The notes under the pieces: generated by a model | The model's database searches: none | The model's input: the letters and a program-made list of their open reading frames with translations, nothing else | What the model was told of the DNA's origin: nothing | Shown: positions 1 through 7,863 of the stretch, piece by piece | How the letters are laid out: each line of letters starts with the position of its first letter | Position numbering within the stretch: position 1 is the first letter of the stretch | Translations under genes and position numbers: made by a program | NCBI GenBank assembly: GCA_913019965.1 | Contig: CAJVZR010000048.1 | Location: forward strand, 1-32,163 | Direction: 5' to 3' | Origin: an uncultured Oleispira sp. | GTDB taxonomy: Bacteria > Pseudomonadota > Gammaproteobacteria > Pseudomonadales > Oceanobacteraceae | Length of the DNA: 32,163 nucleotides

Positions 1-666
1 TACTGCCATAATAGTACAGGCTGTTCTCGCTTGTACCGTCGCTGAACGTTTTTCTCCAGTGAATACAGCCATCGCGCCAAATACTTCATCAACGCCAATT
101 TCACCGACTTTAATGCCATCGGCAAAGACATCCGCCTCACCACTTATGATGGTATAGACGTGTTCCGCTTCATCGCCTTCTTTAATAATCACATCACCCG
201 GTTGGCAATTCTGAAAACCTGCGACTGGGCGCGTCTGCTCTTGAGTCAGTTGAGCGACATGATTCATCAGCATGGAGTTTTGGCATAACAGATAGTGGCT
301 CCAGTAATGCTGGCGACGCTTATCGCTATAAACGTGGCGCAAAAACGCATCACGATCTATTAATTTAACTTCAACAAATTCATCAGCGCGTAATACCGGA
401 AAAGGTAGGTCAAATGCCTGAGCAAAGCCGATAAGGTCCCCTTCATCAAAACTGACAATATTTTCCCCATTGTGGCTTAAATGCAGCATGCCATCGGTGA
501 TTAAGAAAATTTTGTCTTTATCGAAGTGCTGGTAAATATCATCGACCCCTTCTAGGGATAGTGGTTCCTGCTCCATTGGAAAACCGTCCAGCAGACCTTT
601 AGTCAACTGTTGCATGCGCGCGCTTAATGTTTCTATGGCTTCATGCGGTTTACCCGGTAGGTACAT
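1..666 (-). CDS. Cyclic nucleotide-binding domain protein, C-terminus cut by window edge
   Basis: An open frame runs leftward from an ATG at 666 through all 222 codons to base 1 without a stop, so the C-terminus lies outside the window. The translation starts MYLPGKPHEAIETL. It holds two cyclic-nucleotide-binding-type folds: a weaker one at about residues 45-115 (ITDGMLHLSHNGENIVSF) and a clearer one at about 150-222 (PGDVIIKEGDEAEHVYTIIS, then FGAMAVFTGEKRSATVQA, which fits the phosphate-binding cassette). No DNA-binding or enzymatic domain is visible in the part present. The family includes cAMP/c-di-GMP sensors and degenerate scaffold versions. Whether a ligand is bound cannot be read here. 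The pentapeptide gene lies upstream in the same direction, 77 bases away, so the two may be co-transcribed. Confidence 0.85.
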   Translation of the reverse strand, partial: MYLPGKPHEAIETLSARMQQLTKGLLDGFPMEQEPLSLEGVDDIYQHFDKDKIFLITDGMLHLSHNGENIVSFDEGDLIGFAQAFDLPFPVLRADEFVEVKLIDRDAFLRHVYSDKRRQHYWSHYLLCQNSMLMNHVAQLTQEQTRPVAGFQNCQPGDVIIKEGDEAEHVYTIISGEADVFADGIKVGEIGVDEVFGAMAVFTGEKRSATVQARTACTIMAV

Positions 667-743
667 ATTGTTCTCCAGCGGTTCTAATTATTTGAGTTAT
701 AGACAAAAGATACGCATAAACGAGCGTGCTTAAAAGTATAAAT

Positions 744-1094
744 CTAACTTTTATTGTAAATGTGACGCAATCGAGTGCCCATAGTGACAGATAATTGAAT
801 TTCATCGGGATTTAACTCAATAGGGAAGTAGCAGCCACTGATTTTAGCATCGGCTAATGAGGCACCATTAAGATTGCAGCCTCTAAAGTCGATACCGCGT
901 AAATCTGAGCCGCGAAAATAGGTATCTTCTAAATTCATTCCCTTTATTATTAGATTGCGCAGATCTAAGCCGCGTAAGTCACAGCCAGACAAATCACATT
1001 CTTGGCCTTTTTCTCTAGCCTGATTGAATCCAGTTACATCGTCATTTCTTAATAGCTGATAAAGTGGATCATCACTGATTATGGGGCCATTCAT
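744..1094 (-). CDS. Small pentapeptide-repeat protein
   Basis: This 116-residue protein carries tandem A(D/N)LXX-type pentapeptides from about residue 33 to 92 (for example CDLSGCDLRGLDLRNL and GSDLRGIDFRGCNLNGASLA), about twelve units. These would build roughly three coils of a right-handed quadrilateral beta helix. There is no signal peptide or membrane segment, so it is probably cytoplasmic. Some pentapeptide proteins mimic DNA and bind gyrase (Qnr, MfpA), but those have longer helices and dimerisation modules that are not visible here, so gyrase protection should not be assumed. The gene is divergent from polB with an 80-101 base gap, and sits upstream of the cyclic-nucleotide-binding gene on the same strand. 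The function is unknown. Confidence 0.85.
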   Translation of the reverse strand: MNGPIISDDPLYQLLRNDDVTGFNQAREKGQECDLSGCDLRGLDLRNLIIKGMNLEDTYFRGSDLRGIDFRGCNLNGASLADAKISGCYFPIELNPDEIQLSVTMGTRLRHIYNKS

Positions 1095-1195
1095 TGCTAT
1101 ATCCTTCAGGCTTGTTACATTGCGCGAATGTATACGTGCATAATTTCACTTTAGTATAGACAATTACAGCAGTAATGAATGGGCAGTCGTCAATA

Positions 1196-3673
1196 ATGGC
1201 AAACGAGCGTCAGCAAGGCTTTTTACTAACCAGCCGCTGGTATGAAGGGGATCAATCCACCGAACTTGAATTCTGGTTTGCCAGTCAAGGCGGACCTCTG
1301 TGTGTACGTATTGAGCAGCCTTCCGTCTGCTTCATTGCTATTGCTGAGCAAGATAAGGTGGAGAAATTAGCCCGGGCTGAAAATATTGAGTTAACTTGCC
1401 GTGAAGTTCAGCTTCAGTCCTTTAGTTTAAAGCCTTTACTGGCCTGTTATTTACGCCAAGAAGACATTTATCGATTTAACTATTTACTGAATGATTGGGA
1501 TATTCAGGTTTGGGAATATGACCTAAGACCGACGGATCGCTATTTAATGGAGCGTTTTATTCGCGGTGGTGCCGAAATTGAAGGCCAGTGGCAAGCACAA
1601 GAGGGGTTCCTGTTATGTCAGCAAGGACGTCTAAGACCGAGTGAAGAAGCCGTGCGTGCTACAGAATTAACGGTACTTTCTGTCGATATTGAAACAACCT
1701 TTCCCAAAAAGGGTAAGCCCGATCGTTTATTCTCCATCGCGTGTCACGGCGATGCCATCATTGCCGGTAAGCGTGAAACGGTCAATTACATTTGGATGGT
1801 CGGTGCGGCCGACAGTCCTGCTGCCGAATGCTGCCATTATTTCACCGATGAAGTGGCTTTATTGGAGCATTTTTTTGCTGAGATGCAGCGCCTCGATCCT
1901 GATGTGATTATTGGCTGGAACTTTATTCAATTTGATATGGAGTTTTTACAGCGTAAATGTGATGAGCTTAAGCTGCCTTTTATTCTGGGTCGCAACCAGC
2001 AAGAAGTCAGTTGGCGACATGTGCAAAACAATAACCCGAATGTGCGAGCGCGAAGTTATTTGCATGTAGCGGGGCGCTGCATTATCGATGGCATTGAAAT
2101 GTTACGCCAGGCGCAATACCAATTTGAAAGCTTTGCTTTAGATAATGTGGCTGAAGAATTATTGGATCGTCATAAGCTGATTTCTGGAGAGGCGAAAGTT
2201 TATGACGGTTATGATCATGAAATCGAATATTTATTCGATCATGATAAACCCGCGCTTGCGGCGTATAACTTAGAGGATTGCGTCTTAGTTGCGGACATAT
2301 TTCAGCATACAGAATTAATAGACTTTGCGATTCAACGCTCAAGCTTGACCGGATTATTGTTGGACCGAATGGGAGGCTCGGTCGCAGCGTTTGAAAATCT
2401 CTATTTACCTTTATTGCATCGTAATGGCTATGTGGCACCGAATTATGGCGAAGGTTATAGCGAGATAAAAAGTCCAGGTGGTTTTGTCATGGATTCACGG
2501 CCGGGGTTATACGACAGTATTTTAGTGTTGGATTTTAAAAGTCTATATCCTTCTATTATGCGGACTTTTAAAATTGATCCGATGGGGCTAATCGAAGGAC
2601 TCAAAGCTGAAAGTCTAGAGTCTGATAAATCTGTGATCGCTGGCTTTAATGGCGGTTGTTTTGATCGAGAAAAACACTGCCTGCCCGGCTTAGTGACCAT
2701 GCTGGGTGAACAAAGGGATCAAGCGAAGAAAGATAAAAATAATCACCTAGCTCAAGCGATAAAAATCATCATGAGTTCATTTTATGGTGTGCTCGGCAGT
2801 GACGGTTGTCGCTTCTTCGATATGCGTTTATCCAGTTCAATTACGCAACGTAGTCATGAAATTATTCAACGCAGTGGTGAGTGGATTAAGCAGCAGGGCT
2901 ATGATGTTATTTATGGCGATACCGACTCGGTATTCGTCTGGCTAAAAGAAAAGAAAACACAAACCCAAGCCGATGAGATTGGCCAGCAATTAAGTCATGA
3001 ACTTAATCGCTGGTGGATGAATACAATCGAGCAAGAACATCAACTTGTCAGCTGCTTAGAAATTGAATATGAAACCCACTATCAGCGCTTTTTTATGCCT
3101 TCGATACGGGGGGAAGAAACTGGCAGTAAAAAACGTTATGCGGGCACAGTACATACAATATCTGAACATGGTGACGAGCAAGTTGAAACCATTTTTAAAG
3201 GCTTGGAAGCGGTGCGTAGTGACTGGACACCCTTAGCTCGAGAGTTTCAGCAACAGTTATTTCAACGCATATTTTCCGAGCGAGCCTTTAAGCAATGGAT
3301 GAAAGATGAAATAGCTTTGCTGATGCAAGGTAAGAAAGATCAGCAATTGATTTACCGTAAACGCTTGCGTCAACCGTTGAGTGAATACCAACGTAATATT
3401 CCTCCTCATGCAAAAGCGGCAGCGGTATTGGAGTTGTGGCGTGAGCAGCAAGGTTTACCACTGCTTTATCAAGATCGCGGTGGTTGGATTCATTATCTAA
3501 TGACGACCAATGGTCCACAGCCGTTAGACGTCTATGAGCATTCAGGGGGCGGTCTAAAAATTGATTATCAGCATTATTTTGAGAAGCAGTTAGCACCAGT
3601 GTGTGATGGCCTATTGGCCTTGTACGATACCAGTTTTGCGGAAATTTGTGGTTCACAGATGAGTTTGTTCTGA
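1196..3673 (+). CDS. polB: DNA polymerase II (family B)
   Basis: This is a B-family DNA polymerase with 3'-5' proofreading, used for replication restart and translesion synthesis. With the start at 1196 it has 825 residues, against 783 in E. coli. Exonuclease motifs are visible: SVDIETTF (D164, E166), GWNFIQFDMEF and YNLEDC. Polymerase motifs follow: motif A DFKSLYPSIM (D446), motif B around KIIMSSFYGVLGSDGCRFFD, motif C YGDTDS (D575, D577), and KKRYAG. An in-frame ATG at 1175 would add seven residues. The start at 1196 is preferred because MANERQQGFLLTSRW aligns with the E. coli N-terminus, but neither ATG has a strong Shine-Dalgarno. E. coli polB is LexA-controlled; I find no clear CTG-N10-CAG box here, so SOS control is unproven. 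All catalytic acidic residues are present. Confidence 0.97.
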   Translation: MANERQQGFLLTSRWYEGDQSTELEFWFASQGGPLCVRIEQPSVCFIAIAEQDKVEKLARAENIELTCREVQLQSFSLKPLLACYLRQEDIYRFNYLLNDWDIQVWEYDLRPTDRYLMERFIRGGAEIEGQWQAQEGFLLCQQGRLRPSEEAVRATELTVLSVDIETTFPKKGKPDRLFSIACHGDAIIAGKRETVNYIWMVGAADSPAAECCHYFTDEVALLEHFFAEMQRLDPDVIIGWNFIQFDMEFLQRKCDELKLPFILGRNQQEVSWRHVQNNNPNVRARSYLHVAGRCIIDGIEMLRQAQYQFESFALDNVAEELLDRHKLISGEAKVYDGYDHEIEYLFDHDKPALAAYNLEDCVLVADIFQHTELIDFAIQRSSLTGLLLDRMGGSVAAFENLYLPLLHRNGYVAPNYGEGYSEIKSPGGFVMDSRPGLYDSILVLDFKSLYPSIMRTFKIDPMGLIEGLKAESLESDKSVIAGFNGGCFDREKHCLPGLVTMLGEQRDQAKKDKNNHLAQAIKIIMSSFYGVLGSDGCRFFDMRLSSSITQRSHEIIQRSGEWIKQQGYDVIYGDTDSVFVWLKEKKTQTQADEIGQQLSHELNRWWMNTIEQEHQLVSCLEIEYETHYQRFFMPSIRGEETGSKKRYAGTVHTISEHGDEQVETIFKGLEAVRSDWTPLAREFQQQLFQRIFSERAFKQWMKDEIALLMQGKKDQQLIYRKRLRQPLSEYQRNIPPHAKAAAVLELWREQQGLPLLYQDRGGWIHYLMTTNGPQPLDVYEHSGGGLKIDYQHYFEKQLAPVCDGLLALYDTSFAEICGSQMSLF

Positions 3674-3772
3674 CATTTCTAGACATTAAAACATGATCTA
3701 ACGCAGGGCAAAAAAATGCTCTGTCGGTAAGCTCAAGAACTGTTTAACTTAATCTTACTGTAGAGCTTTATT

Positions 3773-3850
3773 ATGCCAAAATTCTTTATATTCTCGTTGT
3801 TGATAATTATGCTATCAATCCCTGTGTTTACTATTTTTTATTCAGGCTAA
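3773..3850 (+). CDS. Possible 25-residue single-span membrane peptide
   Basis: An ATG-to-TAA frame of 25 codons encodes MPKFFIFSLLIIMLSIPVFT plus five more residues: a basic start and one long hydrophobic stretch, as expected of a small membrane peptide. It lies alone in the 205-base gap between the convergent polB and imelysin-like genes. There is no convincing Shine-Dalgarno, and AT-rich gaps produce hydrophobic frames by chance, so this is weakly supported. Nothing else is recognised in the gap. Confidence 0.2.
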   Translation: MPKFFIFSLLIIMLSIPVFTIFYSG

Positions 3851-3878
3851 CTAGAAGAATAATACCTTCGTTCTTTAT

Positions 3879-4976
3879 TTAATCACCGTCACTAAAGTTT
3901 AGGCCTAGGCTAATATCCAAAGCTTCCGGTATCTCACGTTTAAAATTACCATCTAATATCTTAGCCGCCGCTTTCATATCGATTGTATTTTTCTCATCGA
4001 GTGCTATTTGCAATGTTTGCATATTGTCTTGCAATAACGTCACGGTTTGCTCAAAACGATTATTTTTCATAATACGATTAAAGCTAATGTTGGTTGCTTC
4101 TGTACCCGCTAACAGTTCTTCTGTGTTGGTTAACGAAGACTCTAATGTCTGCCAAATATCTCCTGACAACTGCGAGACATCGAGGGTTAAATCACGTAAG
4201 CCTAAATAATCATAAAATTCTTGCACAGAAACGGTAATTTTTTCAATAGCAGCTTCACCGGTCTCATCGTCTAGCAATACTTCCAACTGGTTGTTGACGA
4301 GAAGGTCTCGGTAACTCTTTCCAGTATTCCTGTAATCCGTATTCCAGCCGACTAAAATAATATCTGCGCGACGTAATAGTTCTTTTGAAAAACCTGTTAA
4401 TAGCTGACACTTACGTGGGTTTGCTAGGTATTCAGAAACGATATCCGCTGGCGTAGCAGACTGACTGGCTGCGTCTTCAAAAATAGAGATTTCTAACGCC
4501 AGAAGTCCGACAAATTGAAAGCTTAATGCTGAAAAAGTCGCTTCATTAATTTCTTCGTTATCGGCGAGTAGACTATCGATTTTATTGCGCACGGTAGAGG
4601 TATAGTTGGTTCCGCGTAAGCGATAAGAATCGATATAGGTGTAAGTTGGGAACAGCTCACTATTCACCAGTGGGCCAAATCGATAAGGCAATAGTTGGAA
4701 CCAAGCCTGGTTGCTTGTTTTCCATTGATTTTGCAAGGCAGTTAGATTCTCTTCAGTCGTATTTTCTGACTGACAAAACATTTCACTGGTAGTAACTAGC
4801 TCGTTGACTTGCGACTGAAATCGAGATGCTGCAGGGATAATACTTTGATCGATCGCTTCACTGGCGGCGCTATTTAATTCACTGTTGTAAGTTGTGAGTG
4901 ATGAGCTGCTACCACCGCAAGCGGTGAGTAAAAATGTGATGCAAGTGAGGAGGCTGACGGGGATTAACTTGTTCAT
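3879..4976 (-). CDS. Imelysin-like lipoprotein with degenerate GxHxxE motif
   Basis: This 365-residue protein has a lipoprotein signal (LLTAC, acylated C20) followed by a Ser-rich linker. The body matches the imelysin/IrpA helical family (peptidase M75-like): an Asn/Gln/Trp-rich first half and SFQFVGLLALEISIFE at about 152-167. This last segment occupies the place of the family GxHxxE motif but reads G157-L-L-A-L-E162, so the histidine is replaced by leucine. Imelysin proteins are Fur-regulated periplasmic or outer-membrane factors of iron uptake whose chemistry is debated. This copy may have lost metal binding while keeping a structural or partner role. It is last in a four-gene run, 22 bases after the DUF1513 gene, the usual position for a second imelysin in such loci. 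The Shine-Dalgarno is a modest TAGG before the ATG. Confidence 0.85.
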   Translation of the reverse strand: MNKLIPVSLLTCITFLLTACGGSSSSLTTYNSELNSAASEAIDQSIIPAASRFQSQVNELVTTSEMFCQSENTTEENLTALQNQWKTSNQAWFQLLPYRFGPLVNSELFPTYTYIDSYRLRGTNYTSTVRNKIDSLLADNEEINEATFSALSFQFVGLLALEISIFEDAASQSATPADIVSEYLANPRKCQLLTGFSKELLRRADIILVGWNTDYRNTGKSYRDLLVNNQLEVLLDDETGEAAIEKITVSVQEFYDYLGLRDLTLDVSQLSGDIWQTLESSLTNTEELLAGTEATNISFNRIMKNNRFEQTVTLLQDNMQTLQIALDEKNTIDMKAAAKILDGNFKREIPEALDISLGLNFSDGD

Positions 4977-4998
4977 AATAAAACCTAAATAACACTCA

Positions 4999-6189
4999 TT
5001 AAGAGTTGCTCAGTGAAACCGAAATCATATGATTATCCCAGCTGGTTTGGCTAAAGCTCAGGCTCTTTTCTCTCTCAAGTTTGAGGCTGGTTGCGTTTAT
5101 TTGGCGAATTTTACCTGCTGAATTGGATAAAACGAAATATTTATTATCTTGGCTTAGGGTTAACCCACAAACATCATGGAAAGCATGATAGCCCTGCAGA
5201 GATAAATCATCTAAATGCCAGAACATAACCAGATCGCCTTTAGGGCTAGTAAAGGCCGCCAAGCGTTCTTGATTATGTATAACTACGCTGCCCATATAGT
5301 CATTGAGTTTCGTGGTTAATGCTTCGGGAGCCCGGAGCATTTTAATCGGCTGACCTTGTTTATGAACCGCTGCTAAAGGAGTCAGTTCATTATTATCCAT
5401 TGCTTGACGTTGAACTTGTAACGCAATGGCGACTGTCCCATCTTGTGCGACATTGAGGTGACGGATACTGGCCTTTTTTTCGGCCAATGTATGTTCGCTG
5501 ATGAGGTTTCCATTGCGACTGTCGATATAACTCAGAGATGAGCGCATTGAATCTAGATTGAGAATTTTCCGCCCAGAGTCAGGATGTGTTAATAAACCGC
5601 CATTAGCGATGACTAAGGTGAAACCATCCGGCATTAAAGCAATCTCGTGGGGGCCTATGCCGTGGCTGTCGAACTCATTTATCAGCTCTAAAGTTTCAGC
5701 ATCGCGCACAGTAATTTTTCCTTGGCCACTCGCTTTACCATGACTATTGTTGATTTCAGATTCTGTGCAATAAAGTAGTTTACCATCCGCGCTAAAACAG
5801 CCGTGACCGTGCATGTGTCGATTAATAGCACTGTTAAAGTGTCCGTCGACTTGTTTGGTTGATAGGTTTAAACGAATACCTTGAGTACCGGGTCGACGAG
5901 AGAACATAATAACGTGTTCGGGTTTTACTGGGTTTTGCGCCAAGCCATGACCACGAAAGTTTGATAGTGAAAAATTATTCGTATTAACATCAGCTTCGAT
6001 CCAGCCAAGGGCGTATTCATTTTTAGATCGGCCTTGGGCAGATAACCAGATTTCTTTCGAGTTTTGCTTTTCTAAAGCCAGCCAGTCCCATGCCGAATAA
6101 CTGCGGATCGTGATTGAGCTAGCAGCTGCCAGTAAGGCAGGCTTTAGTAGGCCAGTATTAAAACCACGGCGGGATAAATTTATCTTCAT
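4999..6189 (-). CDS. DUF1513 Tat-exported beta-propeller protein
   Basis: This 396-residue protein has a twin-arginine signal (NLSRRGF, R7-R8, then a hydrophobic stretch ending near SYSA), so it is exported folded. The mature part has repeating beta-propeller blades with phrases typical of DUF1513, such as MHGHGCFSADGKLLYCTE, GIGPHEIALMPDGFTLVIAN and HLNVAQDGTVAIALQ. The many conserved His residues (HMHGHG, GPHE, RHL, NHM) could bind metal, but this is inference. DUF1513 genes usually sit beside imelysin and DUF1111 di-haem genes, as here: 26 bases after the DUF1111 gene and 22 before the second imelysin. Tat export suggests a cofactor or folding need in the cytoplasm. The reaction is unknown. 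The Shine-Dalgarno is weak, so translation may depend on coupling to the upstream gene. Confidence 0.9.
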   Translation of the reverse strand: MKINLSRRGFNTGLLKPALLAAASSITIRSYSAWDWLALEKQNSKEIWLSAQGRSKNEYALGWIEADVNTNNFSLSNFRGHGLAQNPVKPEHVIMFSRRPGTQGIRLNLSTKQVDGHFNSAINRHMHGHGCFSADGKLLYCTESEINNSHGKASGQGKITVRDAETLELINEFDSHGIGPHEIALMPDGFTLVIANGGLLTHPDSGRKILNLDSMRSSLSYIDSRNGNLISEHTLAEKKASIRHLNVAQDGTVAIALQVQRQAMDNNELTPLAAVHKQGQPIKMLRAPEALTTKLNDYMGSVVIHNQERLAAFTSPKGDLVMFWHLDDLSLQGYHAFHDVCGLTLSQDNKYFVLSNSAGKIRQINATSLKLEREKSLSFSQTSWDNHMISVSLSNS

Positions 6190-6215
6190 ACTTTATTCAG
6201 TATTTCATTTATTAA

Positions 6216-7715
6216 TTAAAGCGAATTAACAAAGTTAATCAGATCATCCCTATCTAATTTTTCAAATTGTATAAATTGGGCTTTGGCTTGGTTGGCTTCA
6301 CCGCCGTGCCATAATATAGCTTCCTCTATACTCCGTGCTCGGCCATCGTGTAAAAATACCTTACTGCCATTAACCTTGTGTAATAAGCCTATTCCCCATA
6401 ATGGAGCCGTGCGCCATTCACTGCCTGTGGCCAAATAGTCTGGTCGGCCATCGGCAAGCTCAGGCCCCATATCATGCAGTAATAAGTCGCTATAAGGCCA
6501 GATTACTTGTTCGGATAAGTGTGGAGCCGTGTCACTTTTTTGTGTGACGAACCTTGGGTTATGGCATTGATTACAGCCAACTTGGTAAAATAACTCACGT
6601 CCGGCCAAGACCGATACGTCTTGGCTATTGCGTCGTTGTACGGGGGCGAGATCGCGGTTAAAGTTAATTACCAGCTCTAATAAGTTATCAGGCAGTTCTA
6701 CTCCTTGCTTGTCATTACCGTTAGGAATTTTTAAACAAGCCGTTTGAAGTTCTGTGCAAGGTTGCTTAGGTGCTAAGGAATTTGTGATACCTACATCGTT
6801 GGTAAAAGCGCCACCGACTATCATAGCCAAGCTGGGCTTATTGCTTTTTAAACCAAAACGTCCCACGACAGTGGCTTGCTTTTCTACATCCCAAACCTGA
6901 TTGACTCGTCCTGATATACCATCGTTATTTTTATCTTTGGCATCCGCTAAGGCAATTAAATCTTGCTCGGCAATTAAGCCTAATAATCCCATGCCATGAA
7001 TAGTCGGTGCGACGCGCAAACTGAATTGAGTATCGTCTCCTAAAGGGCCATAGCCGAGATACTTAAAATCTAACTCTGGCTTGCGCAAAGAAACTTGATG
7101 CTGGTCTGGGTAAGTAAATGTTTTTTCAATCCAATTGATATGAACATAGGCTTCTGGTGGTACGTCGTGTTTTATCGTGCCTGGCTTTTGTGAGTGCCTT
7201 AGCTGATGGGCGAGAGAAACCGATTGTCCTTGGATTTGATCACCGTACATGGGGTGAGGAATAACCCCGGCTTGTTTAATAAGCTCGGAATGTACGGATA
7301 AATCTTGTTGCTCTAAGACCTTGCTTAAACGTACTAGCGTACCACGGACTGGCGTTTCGTTATTGTTCGGAATAAAACCCTTCCCACCTTTTATATGACA
7401 CATTAAGCAAGTGCGAGCGTTATACACTGGGCCTAAGCCATCACGAGCGAACGTCACTGTCGGAGCTTTTACCCAGGGCTGGTTCGCTAAGGCTTTACCC
7501 GCGTGGAAATTGGGTTTTAATTCGTCGGCTAGATTGGCCGCTGGTAATTGAAAGCTGGGTTGTGTTTGATTCGCGACAGTCGTTTGACCGCCAGGGTTGT
7601 TTTCTGCTGCTATGAATTTAGGCGCCGAACGCTCTATATAACTTACTGTATATTTGTTTTTTTGATCGCAAGCGCTGAGAAAAATAATACTAGCGATGAG
7701 TAAAACGACTTTCAT
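6216..7715 (-). CDS. DUF1111 di-haem c-type lipoprotein (di-haem oxidoreductase family)
   Basis: This 499-residue protein starts MKVVLLIASIIFLSACDQ, a lipobox with C16 as the acylation site. Two c-type haem motifs are visible: CLMCH (103-107) and CNQCH (381-385). Between them is the DUF1111 core, including GPLGDDTQFSLRVAPTIHGM and GFKSNKPSLAMIVGGAFTND-like text. The C-terminal FLHDGRARSIEEAILWHGGE is also the form seen in di-haem peroxidase relatives. Such proteins are called di-haem or thiol oxidoreductases, but no substrate is proven. Anchored at a membrane on the periplasmic side, it could pass electrons to or from iron bound by the neighbouring imelysins. It is second in the run after the first imelysin, separated by 148 bases containing two hairpins. 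Its start region is a tandem duplication, described separately. Confidence 0.93.
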   Translation of the reverse strand: MKVVLLIASIIFLSACDQKNKYTVSYIERSAPKFIAAENNPGGQTTVANQTQPSFQLPAANLADELKPNFHAGKALANQPWVKAPTVTFARDGLGPVYNARTCLMCHIKGGKGFIPNNNETPVRGTLVRLSKVLEQQDLSVHSELIKQAGVIPHPMYGDQIQGQSVSLAHQLRHSQKPGTIKHDVPPEAYVHINWIEKTFTYPDQHQVSLRKPELDFKYLGYGPLGDDTQFSLRVAPTIHGMGLLGLIAEQDLIALADAKDKNNDGISGRVNQVWDVEKQATVVGRFGLKSNKPSLAMIVGGAFTNDVGITNSLAPKQPCTELQTACLKIPNGNDKQGVELPDNLLELVINFNRDLAPVQRRNSQDVSVLAGRELFYQVGCNQCHNPRFVTQKSDTAPHLSEQVIWPYSDLLLHDMGPELADGRPDYLATGSEWRTAPLWGIGLLHKVNGSKVFLHDGRARSIEEAILWHGGEANQAKAQFIQFEKLDRDDLINFVNSL

Positions 7716-7744
7716 AAAACCTACTTTGCATAAAACCTATTTTG
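7713..7744 (-). repeat. Tandem 16-bp duplication of the RBS-plus-ATG unit of the DUF1111 gene
   Basis: Two adjacent 16-bp units, 7729-7744 and 7713-7728, differ by one base. Read on the minus strand, each carries TAGGTTTTATG, that is, a ribosome binding site followed by an ATG. The inner ATG (7715) starts the lipoprotein. The outer ATG (7731) is out of frame and opens only 13 codons before TAG at 7690-7692, overlapping the true start. Confidence 0.8.
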
Positions 7745-7796
7745 TTGAAATTAATAGGCAAAAAACGAAATAATAATTGTTGGTAATAAAATAGCA

Positions 7797-7821
7797 GAAA
7801 GCCGAGCAGAGCTCGGCTTTC
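7797..7821 (-). terminator. GC-rich hairpin inside the imelysin operon (partial terminator or RNA-stabilising stem)
   Basis: GAAAGCCGAGC at 7797-7807 and its exact complement at 7811-7821 form an 11-bp stem with a three-base loop. It lies 42 bases past the stop of the first imelysin gene. The minus-strand tail after it, TGCTATTTTATT, is only moderately T-rich, so read-through into the three downstream genes is plausible. It could protect the imelysin message and set a high imelysin-to-downstream ratio. Confidence 0.7.
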
Positions 7822-7824
7822 TAA

Positions 7825-7848
7825 ATCAATAAAAAGTTATTTATTGAT
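7825..7848 (-). other. AT-rich hairpin between imelysin stop and the GC-rich hairpin
   Basis: ATCAATAAA (7825-7833) and TTTATTGAT (7840-7848) form a 9-bp AT stem with a six-base loop. It stands just after the imelysin stop codon and directly before the GC-rich stem. The pair may act together on termination or RNA decay. Confidence 0.5.
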
Positions 7849-7863
7849 ATTTTTTCTGATGCA

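Noticed and set aside
744..1094. Qnr-like quinolone protection by the pentapeptide protein
   Set aside because: Only about 12 pentapeptides, with no dimerisation module or loops as in Qnr; the motif alone does not support this function.
1095..1195. LexA box upstream of polB
   Set aside because: No CTG-N10-CAG palindrome can be found in the gap, although E. coli polB is SOS-controlled.
3700..3726. Hairpin after polB as a terminator
   Set aside because: The stem needs two G-U pairs, its loop is an A-run and no T-tract follows, so termination is not supported.
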